The translations under genes were made by a program, and so were the position numbers. Below, piece after piece: positions 38,341-45,798 of a stretch of 45,798 bases of DNA. This stretch comes from Pseudomonadota bacterium. GTDB lineage: Bacteria > Pseudomonadota > Alphaproteobacteria > Rhizobiales > Hyphomicrobiaceae. The stretch is taken from contig JAFECH010000345.1 in the NCBI GenBank assembly GCA_018242255.1, positions 1 to 45,798 of the forward strand. Direction: 5' to 3'. Under the pieces are notes generated by a model, which worked only from the letters and a program-made list of their open reading frames with translations, ran no database searches and had not been told where the DNA came from. The stretch's first letter is position 1; each line of letters begins with the position of its first letter.

Positions 38341-39429
38341 CTACTCCCTGTCGAGAAGCCGTCCTGACCCTCGAACCGGACAGACGTGCACAGTCGCACC
38401 GGCGTTGAACGCTTCAGTCGATCGGCGGCGCCCCATGTCGATCATCAGCTTCTGACCGGCATCCGTTTCGACGAACAGCCGAAATGTCGGACCATAAAAG
38501 ACCGACGACAGGACCTGCGCAGCGACGCTACCGTCTGATGGAAATGGATGCGCCGTCAATTCCTCCGGCCGCACGCATACCAGCACCGATTTGCGCTCAC
38601 CTGGCGTAGCGCGAATGCAATCGGCCGGAACGTCGATGAGCATCGACCCTGCCGCGACGCGCACCCCGGTGCTCGTCGTCTCTACGATCTCGGCTTCGAG
38701 CACATTCATGCTTCCAATGAAGTCCGCGACGAAGCGCGTCTGAGGCGCGTCGTAAAGTTCCGATGGTGACGCGATCTGCTCGATCTTCCCGCGGTTCAAG
38801 ACGACGATGCGATCCGAAATTGACAGCGCTTCAGCTTGATCGTGCGTGACCATGACGAACGTCGTGCCGAGCCGCGATTGCAGCCGCTTCAACTCTATTT
38901 GCATCTGCTCGCGCAGATTGGCATCAAGCGCCGACAGCGGTTCATCGAGCAGAAGCACGCGCGGCGAGCACACCAGCGCACGCGCCAGAGCAACCCGTTG
39001 CCGTTGGCCGCCCGACAGCATCGAAACGCGCGCTTTTATTTTGTCGGCGAGCCCGACCAGATCCAAAGCCTCGGCGATTTTCTTTTTAGCATCGCCAGCG
39101 GGTAATTTTCGCAGCGACAACCCGAAGCCGACATTCTCCGTCACGTTCATATGCGGAAACAGCGCGTAGTCTTGAAAAACCGTATTGAGCGGCCGGTCGT
39201 AGGGGCGAAGCGCGGTGATGTCTCTGCCGTCGAGAAGGACGCGGCCGCTGGTCGGCGCTTCGAAGCCTGCCATGACGCGCAAGCTCGTCGTCTTTCCGCA
39301 TCCCGACGGCCCGAGCAAGCTGATGAATTCGCCATGCGCGATATCAAGCGTGACGTTATCGAGACCGACTGTGCCGCTATCGAAAACTTTGGAAACCCCT
39401 TCGAGGCGCAGCAGTGAATCAGTCGTCAT
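38341..39429 (-). CDS. potA: Pot-type ABC transporter ATP-binding protein
   Basis: A 362-residue ATPase: Walker A 'GPSGCGKTT' (40-48), Q-loop near 'VFQDYALFPHM', signature 'LSGGQRQRVALARAL' (138-152), Walker B 'VLLLDEPLSALD', H-loop 'VMVTHDQAEAL', and a C-terminal TOBE-like regulatory domain (about 270-355). It energises import by the PotBC-like permease of this cluster. Its start overlaps the end of the XRE-cupin gene by 11 bases. In most Pot operons potA is first; here it is last, after the regulator. Confidence 0.9.
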   Translation of the reverse strand: MTTDSLLRLEGVSKVFDSGTVGLDNVTLDIAHGEFISLLGPSGCGKTTSLRVMAGFEAPTSGRVLLDGRDITALRPYDRPLNTVFQDYALFPHMNVTENVGFGLSLRKLPAGDAKKKIAEALDLVGLADKIKARVSMLSGGQRQRVALARALVCSPRVLLLDEPLSALDANLREQMQIELKRLQSRLGTTFVMVTHDQAEALSISDRIVVLNRGKIEQIASPSELYDAPQTRFVADFIGSMNVLEAEIVETTSTGVRVAAGSMLIDVPADCIRATPGERKSVLVCVRPEELTAHPFPSDGSVAAQVLSSVFYGPTFRLFVETDAGQKLMIDMGRRRSTEAFNAGATVHVCPVRGSGRLLDRE

Positions 39430-40045
39430 TACGAAGCTCGGTCGTCTTCGTCGTGTTGATCCAAACGATCTCGCATTTTTCTTTGCCGCCGTTGCGGAAC
39501 GAGTGCTTCAGCGTGCTTTTGAAAGCGAAGCTATCGCCTGCCTTAAGAAGATAGATAACACTATCGATCGTTAACTCGACCTGGCCTTTCTTGACCAGGC
39601 CGAACTCATAGCCGGCATGACTATAGGAATCCCCCGTACCGCCTCCCGGTTCGACATGAACCAGAAGACCTGTCAGCACCGAGCCAGGCGGCGAGAGCAA
39701 TTCCTTGCGCATGCCCTCCGACCGAACAGGGACTTCCTTCCGCTTAGCTGCGCGGACGACATAAAGATCGCTGCTTTTGTTGTCGTCATCCGCCAGCAGA
39801 CTGTGCGGTTCGACGCCGAGTGCGGCCGCTAACGGCCATAGCACGCGGATCCGCAAAGAGGTCAATCCCCGTTCGATCTGGCTCAGCGCGCCGACGGAAA
39901 TGCCGGCGCGCTGGGCAACGTCAGTGATGCCGAGCTTTCGTTCGATGCGAAGCGCTCGTATGCGGCGCCCGAGGCGAATATCCGCCTCGGAAGGAGTCTG
40001 ATCGGAAGCCTCGTCGCGTGCTTCTTTTGTCTTCGTCCGCGCCAC
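39419..40045 (-). CDS. XRE-family regulator with C-terminal cupin (PuuR-like)
   Basis: The 208-residue protein has a Cro/C1-type HTH (about residues 25-80, 'IRLGRRIRALRIERKLGITDVAQRAGISVGALSQIERGLTSLRI') and a small cupin domain (about 120-195, 'VEPGGGTGDSYSHAGYEFGLVKKGQVELTID'). PuuR-like regulators of this build repress polyamine uptake and catabolism genes until an amine inducer is bound. GTG start with AGAAGGG eight bases upstream. It is embedded between potD-like and potA-like genes and overlaps potA by 11 bases, so it is produced with the transporter it probably controls. Confidence 0.9.
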   Translation of the reverse strand: MARTKTKEARDEASDQTPSEADIRLGRRIRALRIERKLGITDVAQRAGISVGALSQIERGLTSLRIRVLWPLAAALGVEPHSLLADDDNKSSDLYVVRAAKRKEVPVRSEGMRKELLSPPGSVLTGLLVHVEPGGGTGDSYSHAGYEFGLVKKGQVELTIDSVIYLLKAGDSFAFKSTLKHSFRNGGKEKCEIVWINTTKTTELRNDD

Positions 40046-40099
40046 AGTCGTGACCCTTCTGTTGAAAGACCTGCCTCGTTGTCTTCGATTGGCGTGCGA

Positions 40100-41158
40100 T
40101 TAGCCGCCGGCTTTGATCTTCTCGAACATCTTCGCGAGCTCGTCGTTCTGTTTCATGGGCCCGGTAAAGACCGTGCTCTTCAGCACGACGTTCGGATCGG
40201 CGGGAAGCTGCAGACGATCAATCTCTTCCTTTGGCACGAGATCGAACGCCGCTTTTGAAGCGCTGCCGTAGCCGTATTGCGTGATGAGCTCTTTGCCCGA
40301 CTCACCCTCAAGCCGACTGTTGATGAAGTCGTAGGCCAGATCGATGTTCTTAGCGTCTTTCAGCATCACGAAGCCGCACGCCCACGTCAGCATGCCTTCC
40401 TTGGGCTTCATGAATTCGACTTTCACGCCCTGCTTTTTAAGAGCGGTTGCCGAAGCGTTCCACGTCATCGCCGCGACAAGCTCTCCGCTAGCGAGCGATT
40501 GCTCGACCGAAGTCATATCCGTCGTGTAGGCGCGCAGTAGCGGGCGTTGCTCGCGCAAGACCGCAGCCACCTTTTCGAGGTCGGCAGGCGACATATCGAA
40601 CGGGTTGACCTTGGCCATGAGGGCCGCAACGACGGGCGTGTCATGAACCGCGTCGATCGTCGCGAGCCGGCCAGCATACTTTTTATCCCAAAGCAGGCCC
40701 CAGGACTGCTCGGGATCTTTCACGAGATCGGTACGGTAGAGGATAGAGGTATTGCCCCAATCCCACGGCACCATCCAGACTTTGCCATCGCCGGCTTGAA
40801 TGTCGGGAAGGTCTTTGAAGACCGGAAAGATCGTATCCCAGTTCTTGATCCGCTTCGTGTCGATCGGCTGCAGCAAGCCTTCCTTGTTCCAGCGCGCGAT
40901 CTTGTCGTAGCAGGGATGCGCGAGATCGGGATGAAAACCCGCTTTCACTTTCGTGAAAGCTTCGTCGTCATCGCTGAAGACCGAAGTTTCGACGCCGTCG
41001 GGATGCGCTTTCAGAAAGCTCTTGTTGAAGGCAGGCAGTTCGTAGCCCGACCACGTAAAATAGGTCAGCTTGTCGGCGGCAAACGCAGGCGTTGCAACGG
41101 CTGCAACGAGAGACGCAAGGCCCGCGGCCTTCCGCAGTGTGCTTCGTAATCCTAGCAT
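40100..41158 (-). CDS. potD: Periplasmic polyamine-type substrate-binding protein
   Basis: The 352-residue protein has a signal peptide (MLGLRSTLRKAAGLASLVAAVATPAFA) and the PotD-like 'DKLTYFTWSGYELPAFNKSFLKAH', 'HPCYDKIARW' and 'WMVPWDWGNTSILYRTD' elements that line the ligand pocket of spermidine/putrescine-binding proteins. It delivers substrate to the PotBC-like permease. Several relatives carry other amines or opines, so the exact ligand is open. The start at 41158 has GGGAG nine bases upstream; the frame extends 15 codons further without similarity. Confidence 0.88.
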   Translation of the reverse strand: MLGLRSTLRKAAGLASLVAAVATPAFAADKLTYFTWSGYELPAFNKSFLKAHPDGVETSVFSDDDEAFTKVKAGFHPDLAHPCYDKIARWNKEGLLQPIDTKRIKNWDTIFPVFKDLPDIQAGDGKVWMVPWDWGNTSILYRTDLVKDPEQSWGLLWDKKYAGRLATIDAVHDTPVVAALMAKVNPFDMSPADLEKVAAVLREQRPLLRAYTTDMTSVEQSLASGELVAAMTWNASATALKKQGVKVEFMKPKEGMLTWACGFVMLKDAKNIDLAYDFINSRLEGESGKELITQYGYGSASKAAFDLVPKEEIDRLQLPADPNVVLKSTVFTGPMKQNDELAKMFEKIKAGG

Positions 41159-41199
41159 AACTTGATACTCCCTGTTCGCGTGCAAAAGACCGGTACGTT

Positions 41200-42024
41200 T
41201 CATTTGGAGGAGACGGGAAGTTCGGTCGCGGACGCGCCGCGTCGACGAATGATCTCAGCCGCCGTTGCGATGACGACCGAAGCCAAAAGAATGACGGAGC
41301 CGAGCGCCATGACGCTCGGAAGAGATTTCGGGAAACGCAATTGCCCCCAGACATAGAGCGGCAGCGTCGGTTCGGATCCGGACAGGAAAAATGCGACGAT
41401 GAATTCATCGAACGACGTCAGAAACGAAAGCATGAACGACGACGCGATAGCAGGCGCGGCGAGCGGCAGAACGATACGCCTGAAAGTCGTCCATTCATGC
41501 GCCCCGAGATCCATCGCGACCTCGCTGTAGCTCCTCGGCAGCGACAGAAACCGGCTCCGCATAATGACGACGGCGGTGGGCAGCGCGACGAGCGTATGCC
41601 CCAGCACGATGGCCGTTCGCGACGGTCCCAGGCCAGCTAGATTAACGAGAATGAGCAGCGCAATGCCGACGATGACGCCGGGGATGAGAATGGGTAGCCG
41701 CGCCAAAGCCGATATCGCGCGCGAGACGCGATCGCCCGCCGAAATTTCCATGTACGCGATCGTCATGCCGATCGTCGTCGCGAGCAAAGCCGCCGAAAAT
41801 CCAACAATCAGACTTGTCTCGAAGGCGCGATGAAGGTTCTCGTTGTTGACGAGGCTGCGATACCATTCGAGCGTGAAGCCCGCTAGCGGGAACGCTGCCT
41901 GGATCGAATTGTTAAACGAAAAGATCGGAATGATTGCGATCGGAAGATAGAGGAAGAGCACGTAGATAAGGATATAACCCTTGAGCCACGTCGCGTTTTT
42001 CGAGGAAGCCGCGCTCGCGCTCAT
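41200..42024 (-). CDS. potC: Pot-type ABC permease subunit (PotC-like)
   Basis: A 274-residue inner-membrane permease with six helices and the EAA loop 'SEVAMDLGAHEWTTFRRIVLPLAAPAI' that docks onto the ATPase. The ATG at 42024 has GGGAG six bases upstream and overlaps the potB stop codon as ATGA. The open frame further upstream is only overlap with potB. Confidence 0.9.
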   Translation of the reverse strand: MSASAASSKNATWLKGYILIYVLFLYLPIAIIPIFSFNNSIQAAFPLAGFTLEWYRSLVNNENLHRAFETSLIVGFSAALLATTIGMTIAYMEISAGDRVSRAISALARLPILIPGVIVGIALLILVNLAGLGPSRTAIVLGHTLVALPTAVVIMRSRFLSLPRSYSEVAMDLGAHEWTTFRRIVLPLAAPAIASSFMLSFLTSFDEFIVAFFLSGSEPTLPLYVWGQLRFPKSLPSVMALGSVILLASVVIATAAEIIRRRGASATELPVSSK

Positions 42025-42917
42025 GTCCGGCTCCCGATATGTTTGTCCGCAAACCGCACGCCGACCACGAGCGCGAGGATCACGAGCATCACGATCACCG
42101 CGAGCGCCGCACCGAACGGCCAATCGTTCGCCTTACCGAATTGAGCCTGGATCATCGAGCCGATCATCGTGCTGCTCGGACCGCCGACAAGGGCAGGTGT
42201 GACGTAGTCGCCGACGGTTGGCACGAACACGACGAGCGCCGCGCCCATCACGCCCGGCATCGAAATCGGCAGGATGATCTTGCGAAAGATCGTGACCGGC
42301 CGTGCGCCAAGATCCTCTGCCGCTTCAATCAGGGATCTCGGTACATTCTCGAGCGCCACATAGATCGGCAGAATTGCGAATGCCGCGTAAGCATGAGCCA
42401 GCGTTACGACGACGGCGGCCGGCGTATTGAGAAACGCGAGGATCGGTTCCGACGTGAGCCCGGTTGTCAGCAGGACCGAGTTCAGCACGCCGTTGTACGC
42501 CAGCACGACCTTCCACGCGAAAACGCGCAACAGATAGCTGGTCCAGAATGGCAGCGTGACGATGAAGAGCAACAACCCGCGGTGTTTGCCGGCATGAAAC
42601 GCTAGATAGTACGCCACCGGATAGGCCGTCACGACGGTAGCGAACGTAACGAAACCAGCTATCGCCAGCGATCTCAAGATGATCGTCGCATAAAGCGGAT
42701 CGGACAGCGTGTCTAAAAAATTGCGGAGCGTGAAAGCCCCGCCGAGCAGGGAGCCATCGTTTGTTCTGAAGCTCAAAAACAGCACGATGCCGAGCGCAAA
42801 GAGAACGAGGATGGATGTCGCCAACGCGCCTGGCGCCGACATTCCGAACTGGAATAGTCGTCTTTGGCGTGCAGATGCCGCCGGTATCGGATGGTCGGTT
42901 TCGGCGGAAACGCTCAT
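42021..42917 (-). CDS. potB: Pot-type ABC permease subunit (PotB-like)
   Basis: The 298-residue protein has six membrane helices and an EAA loop ('LIEAAEDLGARPVTIFRKIILPISMPGV'). It forms the channel with the PotC-like subunit. A TTG precedes the ATG at 42917 by one codon and is not needed. A consensus-like promoter with an embedded operator lies directly upstream, so the transporter genes can be transcribed apart from the oxidase gene. Confidence 0.9.
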   Translation of the reverse strand: MSVSAETDHPIPAASARQRRLFQFGMSAPGALATSILVLFALGIVLFLSFRTNDGSLLGGAFTLRNFLDTLSDPLYATIILRSLAIAGFVTFATVVTAYPVAYYLAFHAGKHRGLLLFIVTLPFWTSYLLRVFAWKVVLAYNGVLNSVLLTTGLTSEPILAFLNTPAAVVVTLAHAYAAFAILPIYVALENVPRSLIEAAEDLGARPVTIFRKIILPISMPGVMGAALVVFVPTVGDYVTPALVGGPSSTMIGSMIQAQFGKANDWPFGAALAVIVMLVILALVVGVRFADKHIGSRT

Positions 42918-42942
42918 CAACTCGCAATCCTGAACTACAAGG

Positions 42943-42971
42943 ATAGTTTTTCACATTTGCGAAAATGTCAA
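42943..42971 (-). promoter_or_regulatory. Promoter and operator of potB
   Basis: On the minus strand TTGACA (42966-42971), a 17-base spacer and AACTAT (42943-42948) make a good sigma-70 promoter. The spacer holds the dyad TTTTC-N8-GAAAA (42948-42965). The element from the dyad to AACTATC recurs upstream of the PuuB-like gene. Confidence 0.7.
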
Positions 42972-42983
42972 TCGTCGTATCAC

Positions 42984-44267
42984 TCAGCGCTCCATCATAT
43001 CGATGAGCCTGTACCACGCGATGGCTGCGCCAACGCCGATGTTGCGAAAAGCATGAAACGGAATTGGTCGTATCTGCGTGATCGGCAGCGGAATGTGCTC
43101 GGGATCGCGCGACGCGAGATAGTCGACAAGACGCGGAGCGAGCGCCGTCATCAGGCCGACGCCGCGTCCCTGACATCCCGCTGCGATCATCAGGCCGGGC
43201 TCAGGCTCATGAACATGCGGAAGGTGATCGAGCGTAACGGCGACGCGCCCGTACCAGCGCTTTTCAATTTTGACGTTCGCAAGAGCAGGATAAAGCCGCT
43301 TCAGCGCATGTTCGAGATGCGCCCAGGCTTTTGGGTGCGTCGGTTCAGCCATCGAGCCGCGCCCGCCGATAAGCATGCGATTGTCCGGACCCTTGCGGTA
43401 GTAGATGACGATGCGGCGCGAGTCTGAAACGACTTGATCGCCCGGCAGAATTTTCGCGAGCACGCTGGAAGGGAGCGGCTCGGTCGCGATCTGGAAGGAG
43501 TGCAGCGGGACCAGCGTCCGCGCGAGGCCGGGAATAAGTCCATCCGCGTATGCGTTTGTTGCCACGATGACGGACGTCGCCCGCAGTGTTTTTCCGTCGG
43601 CCGTTTCAAGCGCCCATGCTGAATTTTCGCGCCGTAACCGAACAATTCGCGTGTTTTCGGCGATGCGAACACCGGCGGCCAGGGCAATCCGCGCAAGCTC
43701 GCGCGTGTACGCAAAAGGCTGTATTGCTCCGCCGCGCGGATCAAGCCACCCGCCGAGATATCCCTGCGCCCCCGTCACCTGCGCCACGTCATCTGCGCTA
43801 AGAATTTTTGCCGGAACCCCGCGCGCGATCCACTGCTTCGCGCGGTCTTCCGTGGCCATCAAGGCCGTTTTAGAATGCGCGGCCTGGATCCAGCCTGTGG
43901 CTTGTCGCGGAACGTCGAGCTTTTCGCGTTCGATCAATCCAAAGACGGCATCTGGCATTGACGCGCCGAATGTCGCCAGCGCCGTGCCGCGTTTGTCGCC
44001 GAAATGCTGAATGAGCCAGTCGGGGTCGTATTTAAATCCCGCGATGACCTGCCCTCCGTTGAGGCCCGAAGCACGGTCGCCGACCCGTGCCGCATCAACG
44101 ACGCGGACCGACAGACCCTGTCGCGCCGCATGAAGGCCCGCGCAAAGCCCCAGAATCCCGCCGCCAACGATCGCAAGGTCGCAACGCTCGTCTGACAGCA
44201 GCGGATCGTCAGGAGGCGCCGCCGTAGAAGCATCGGCCCATGCCGAACTAGGCGTGAAAGCGGTCAC
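42984..44267 (-). CDS. Gamma-glutamylputrescine oxidoreductase-like FAD enzyme (PuuB-like)
   Basis: From the GTG at 44267 the protein has 427 residues, almost exactly PuuB length (426). It has the FAD motif 'CDLAIVGGGILGLCAGLHAARQGLSVRVVD' (about residue 30), 'GDRASGLNGGQVIAGF', and a C-terminal 'GRVAVTLDHLPHVHEPEPGLMIAAGCQGRGVGLMTALAPRLVDYL'. PuuB oxidises gamma-glutamylputrescine to the aldehyde and ammonia. No puuA, puuC or puuD is visible here, so the substrate may be a different amine. GGAGG about 11 bases upstream and a promoter-operator at 44300-44330 support the start. It precedes the Pot transporter genes on the same strand. Confidence 0.85.
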   Translation of the reverse strand: MTAFTPSSAWADASTAAPPDDPLLSDERCDLAIVGGGILGLCAGLHAARQGLSVRVVDAARVGDRASGLNGGQVIAGFKYDPDWLIQHFGDKRGTALATFGASMPDAVFGLIEREKLDVPRQATGWIQAAHSKTALMATEDRAKQWIARGVPAKILSADDVAQVTGAQGYLGGWLDPRGGAIQPFAYTRELARIALAAGVRIAENTRIVRLRRENSAWALETADGKTLRATSVIVATNAYADGLIPGLARTLVPLHSFQIATEPLPSSVLAKILPGDQVVSDSRRIVIYYRKGPDNRMLIGGRGSMAEPTHPKAWAHLEHALKRLYPALANVKIEKRWYGRVAVTLDHLPHVHEPEPGLMIAAGCQGRGVGLMTALAPRLVDYLASRDPEHIPLPITQIRPIPFHAFRNIGVGAAIAWYRLIDMMER

Positions 44268-44299
44268 GATATCTACATCCTCCGCAATGAAGAATGGAG

Positions 44300-44330
44300 A
44301 TAGTTTTTCATTTATATGAAAGTTTGTAAA
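44300..44330 (-). promoter_or_regulatory. Promoter and operator of PuuB-like gene
   Basis: On the minus strand TTTACA (44325-44330), a 19-base spacer and AACTAT (44300-44305), with the dyad CTTTC-N8-GAAAA (44305-44322) in the spacer. The 12 bases TGAAAAACTATC are identical to those before potB. The spacer is long for sigma-70, so the -35 assignment is less sure. Confidence 0.6.
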
Positions 44331-44467
44331 GAACCCCAACCCACGTGACGTTTGATGGGCGCAGAAATATCCACCCGTATCAAATCGGTGATCAGGGCGA
44401 GCTACGTAGGCGCCCGGAACTTTTCGGATAGGTCAGTCGTCTTCACCGCGCCTTTTTAATTCGGAGC

Positions 44468-45724
44468 ATGGAAGTGCAACGGTCGTCTGCGCGCGAGATT
44501 TCGTTCGAGAAGCAGACGAAGCCGGCACGTGACTGCCTTTGGACGCTGCTCGCAGTCAATTTCTTCATGGCTGACTTTCAGGCTGGGATTGGGCCGTTTC
44601 TCGGCGTCTTCCTCCAGGAGCATAGCTGGCAAAGTGGGCTGATCGGGACTGTGATGACGATCGGCGGCATTGCGGGAATGCTGGTGGTTATCCCGGCCGG
44701 CGCATTCATCGATCGCACGCGCGCCAAACGAGCATGGGTTGTCGTCGCCGGTGTGGGCACGATCGCAGCATCGGCCATCATCTTGCTGTCGCAGGAGTTC
44801 TGGGTCGTCGCGACATCGCAAGTCGCAACGGCGATCGCTGGCGCCGCAATCGTTCCGACCATCAACGCCATTACGCTTGGCATCGTCGGGCAGCGCGGGT
44901 TCAACCGCCAGAATGGAAAAAACCAGGCATTCAATCATGCAGGCAATGTCGTCGGAGCCGCGCTGTCGGGTTATCTCGGCTGGAAATATGGTTACGCCGC
45001 CATTTTCGCCCTGGCCGCTGTTTTTGGCGTGCTGACAATCGCGAGTATCATGTTGATACCGCCCTCATCGATCGATCATGCGGCCGCCCGCGGGTTGAAG
45101 GAAGGTGCTGAGGACACGTCAGCGAGCAGTCTCGGTGTGCTGCTTGAATGCAAGCCGCTTCTCATCCTCGCAGTCGCCCTTTTAGCCTTTCATCTCGGCA
45201 ACGGCGCCATGCTGCCGCTTTACGGAATGGCCGTCGTCTCGCACGGACAGGTGAGTGGTCCATCGTTCGTCGCGATGACGATCATCGTTGCGCAAGCGGC
45301 TATGATCATCGCCTCGATTGTCGCGATGCGGGCCGCTGAAGTTTACGGCTACTGGCCGGTACTTCTGATTTCGTTCCTGGCGTTGCCGGTGCGGGGCATT
45401 CTCGCTGCGCTTCTTCTGACGCCCTGGGGCGTCTACCCCGTGCAAATCCTCGATGGCATCGGCGCAGGCTTGCAAAGCGTTGCCGTGCCGGGATTGGTCG
45501 CGCGGATACTGAACGGAACCGGGCGTATCAACGCGGGCCAAGGTGCGGTAATGGCCGCACAAGGCGTCGGTGCCGCGCTTAGCCCTGCGATCGGAGGATG
45601 GATCGCGCAAAAATTCGGCTACGCTACGATGTTTCCAACACTCGGCGCTTTCGCCATTATTTCGGTTGGTCTCTGGCTGAAATTCCGCACGCAATCCCGA
45701 GGTGCCGAAGCTATCCGCGAGTGA
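44468..45724 (+). CDS. MFS transporter
   Basis: A 418-residue protein with twelve predicted helices and the MFS loop 'GAFIDRTRAKRAWVVV' between helices 2 and 3. N-terminal 'CLWTLLAVNFFMADFQAGIGPFLGVFLQEHSWQSGLIGTVMTIGGIAGML' is typical of a proteobacterial MFS subgroup of unknown substrate. GGAG lies only one base before the ATG at 44468 but seven before a GTG at 44474, so the true start may be the GTG. It is divergent from the PuuB-like gene and could export a product or import a related amine. The substrate is not readable from the sequence. Confidence 0.85.
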   Translation: MEVQRSSAREISFEKQTKPARDCLWTLLAVNFFMADFQAGIGPFLGVFLQEHSWQSGLIGTVMTIGGIAGMLVVIPAGAFIDRTRAKRAWVVVAGVGTIAASAIILLSQEFWVVATSQVATAIAGAAIVPTINAITLGIVGQRGFNRQNGKNQAFNHAGNVVGAALSGYLGWKYGYAAIFALAAVFGVLTIASIMLIPPSSIDHAAARGLKEGAEDTSASSLGVLLECKPLLILAVALLAFHLGNGAMLPLYGMAVVSHGQVSGPSFVAMTIIVAQAAMIIASIVAMRAAEVYGYWPVLLISFLALPVRGILAALLLTPWGVYPVQILDGIGAGLQSVAVPGLVARILNGTGRINAGQGAVMAAQGVGAALSPAIGGWIAQKFGYATMFPTLGAFAIISVGLWLKFRTQSRGAEAIRE

Positions 45725-45735
45725 TGCTGGGCAGG

Positions 45736-45769
45736 CGCAAAAAGACGCCGGGGCCGTTCACCCCGGCGT
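45736..45769 (-). terminator. Terminator for a gene beyond the right edge
   Basis: A perfect 9-bp stem ACGCCGGGG / CCCCGGCGT with a 7-base loop. On the minus strand it is followed by CTTTTTGC; the plus strand has no T-tract. It therefore serves best a minus-strand gene located right of the window. Confidence 0.75.
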
Positions 45770-45798
45770 TGGTGACACGTCATGCGTAAGATTTCTGC

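Noticed and set aside
1-45798. CRISPR array, tRNA, rRNA or intact transposase
   Set aside because: No regularly spaced repeats, cloverleaf sequence or transposase motif was found on either strand by reading.

Overview
The window looks like a chromosomal stretch of a GC-rich alphaproteobacterium, most likely from the Hyphomicrobiales and possibly Hyphomicrobium-like. The pointers are a FixL-type haem PAS kinase, FixK/FNR-type boxes, class I PHA synthase with a phasin, an Omp25/31-like porin, FixJ-type regulators and CbpA/CbpM. No rRNA, tRNA, CRISPR array or intact insertion sequence was seen. The genus is inference.

Region 1 (about 0.8-14 kb) is a coherent low-oxygen/storage island. It carries an HdeD-like membrane protein; a lipoyl-like mini-protein with FabI and a MaoC hydratase; PHA synthase, a phasin-like protein, a CBS-BON protein and a zinc alcohol dehydrogenase; an ADP-forming acyl-CoA synthetase fused to a GNAT domain; a baeRF-type protein; a hemerythrin-like protein; a FixL-like hybrid kinase; and an OmpR-type regulator. 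Five FNR/FixK-like palindromes (TTGAY-N4-RTCAA, two full matches and three with one mismatch) lie in front of the transcription units. The haem kinase that could sense oxygen is encoded at the end of the same island.

Region 2 (14-21.2 kb) is mixed: a porin, a back-to-back pair of NUDIX hydrolases, cbpA-cbpM, a PfkB-family kinase, and then a run of very small genes. These are a 45-residue membrane protein, two tandem paralogous secreted two-cysteine peptides (39 and 43 residues), and a 65-residue secreted protein whose ribosome-binding site is buried in a long nested hairpin. Each of the three secreted proteins is followed by its own terminator. A C-terminal remnant of a flavoprotein disulfide oxidoreductase follows.

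Region 3 (21.4-27.1 kb, minus strand) holds a large secreted protein with a possible NlpC/P60-like Cys/His arrangement, a YedY/sulfite-oxidase-like molybdoenzyme, a luciferase-like flavin monooxygenase, a PuuB-like amine oxidase and a small unknown protein.

Region 4 (27.6-45.8 kb) is devoted to amine or polyol sensing, uptake and oxidation. It has a MASE1 histidine kinase and FixJ-type regulator next to an ethanolamine-type APC permease. Next is a minus-strand cluster of APC permease, GlpA/TM1432-like dehydrogenase with BFD iron-sulfur domain, partner flavoprotein and a FGGY kinase that has lost a glycerol-binding arginine, with a divergent DeoR regulator. Last is a Pot-type ABC transporter cluster with an embedded XRE-cupin regulator, a second PuuB-like oxidase and a divergent MFS transporter. 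Two promoters in the Pot/PuuB cluster share the same operator-like sequence.
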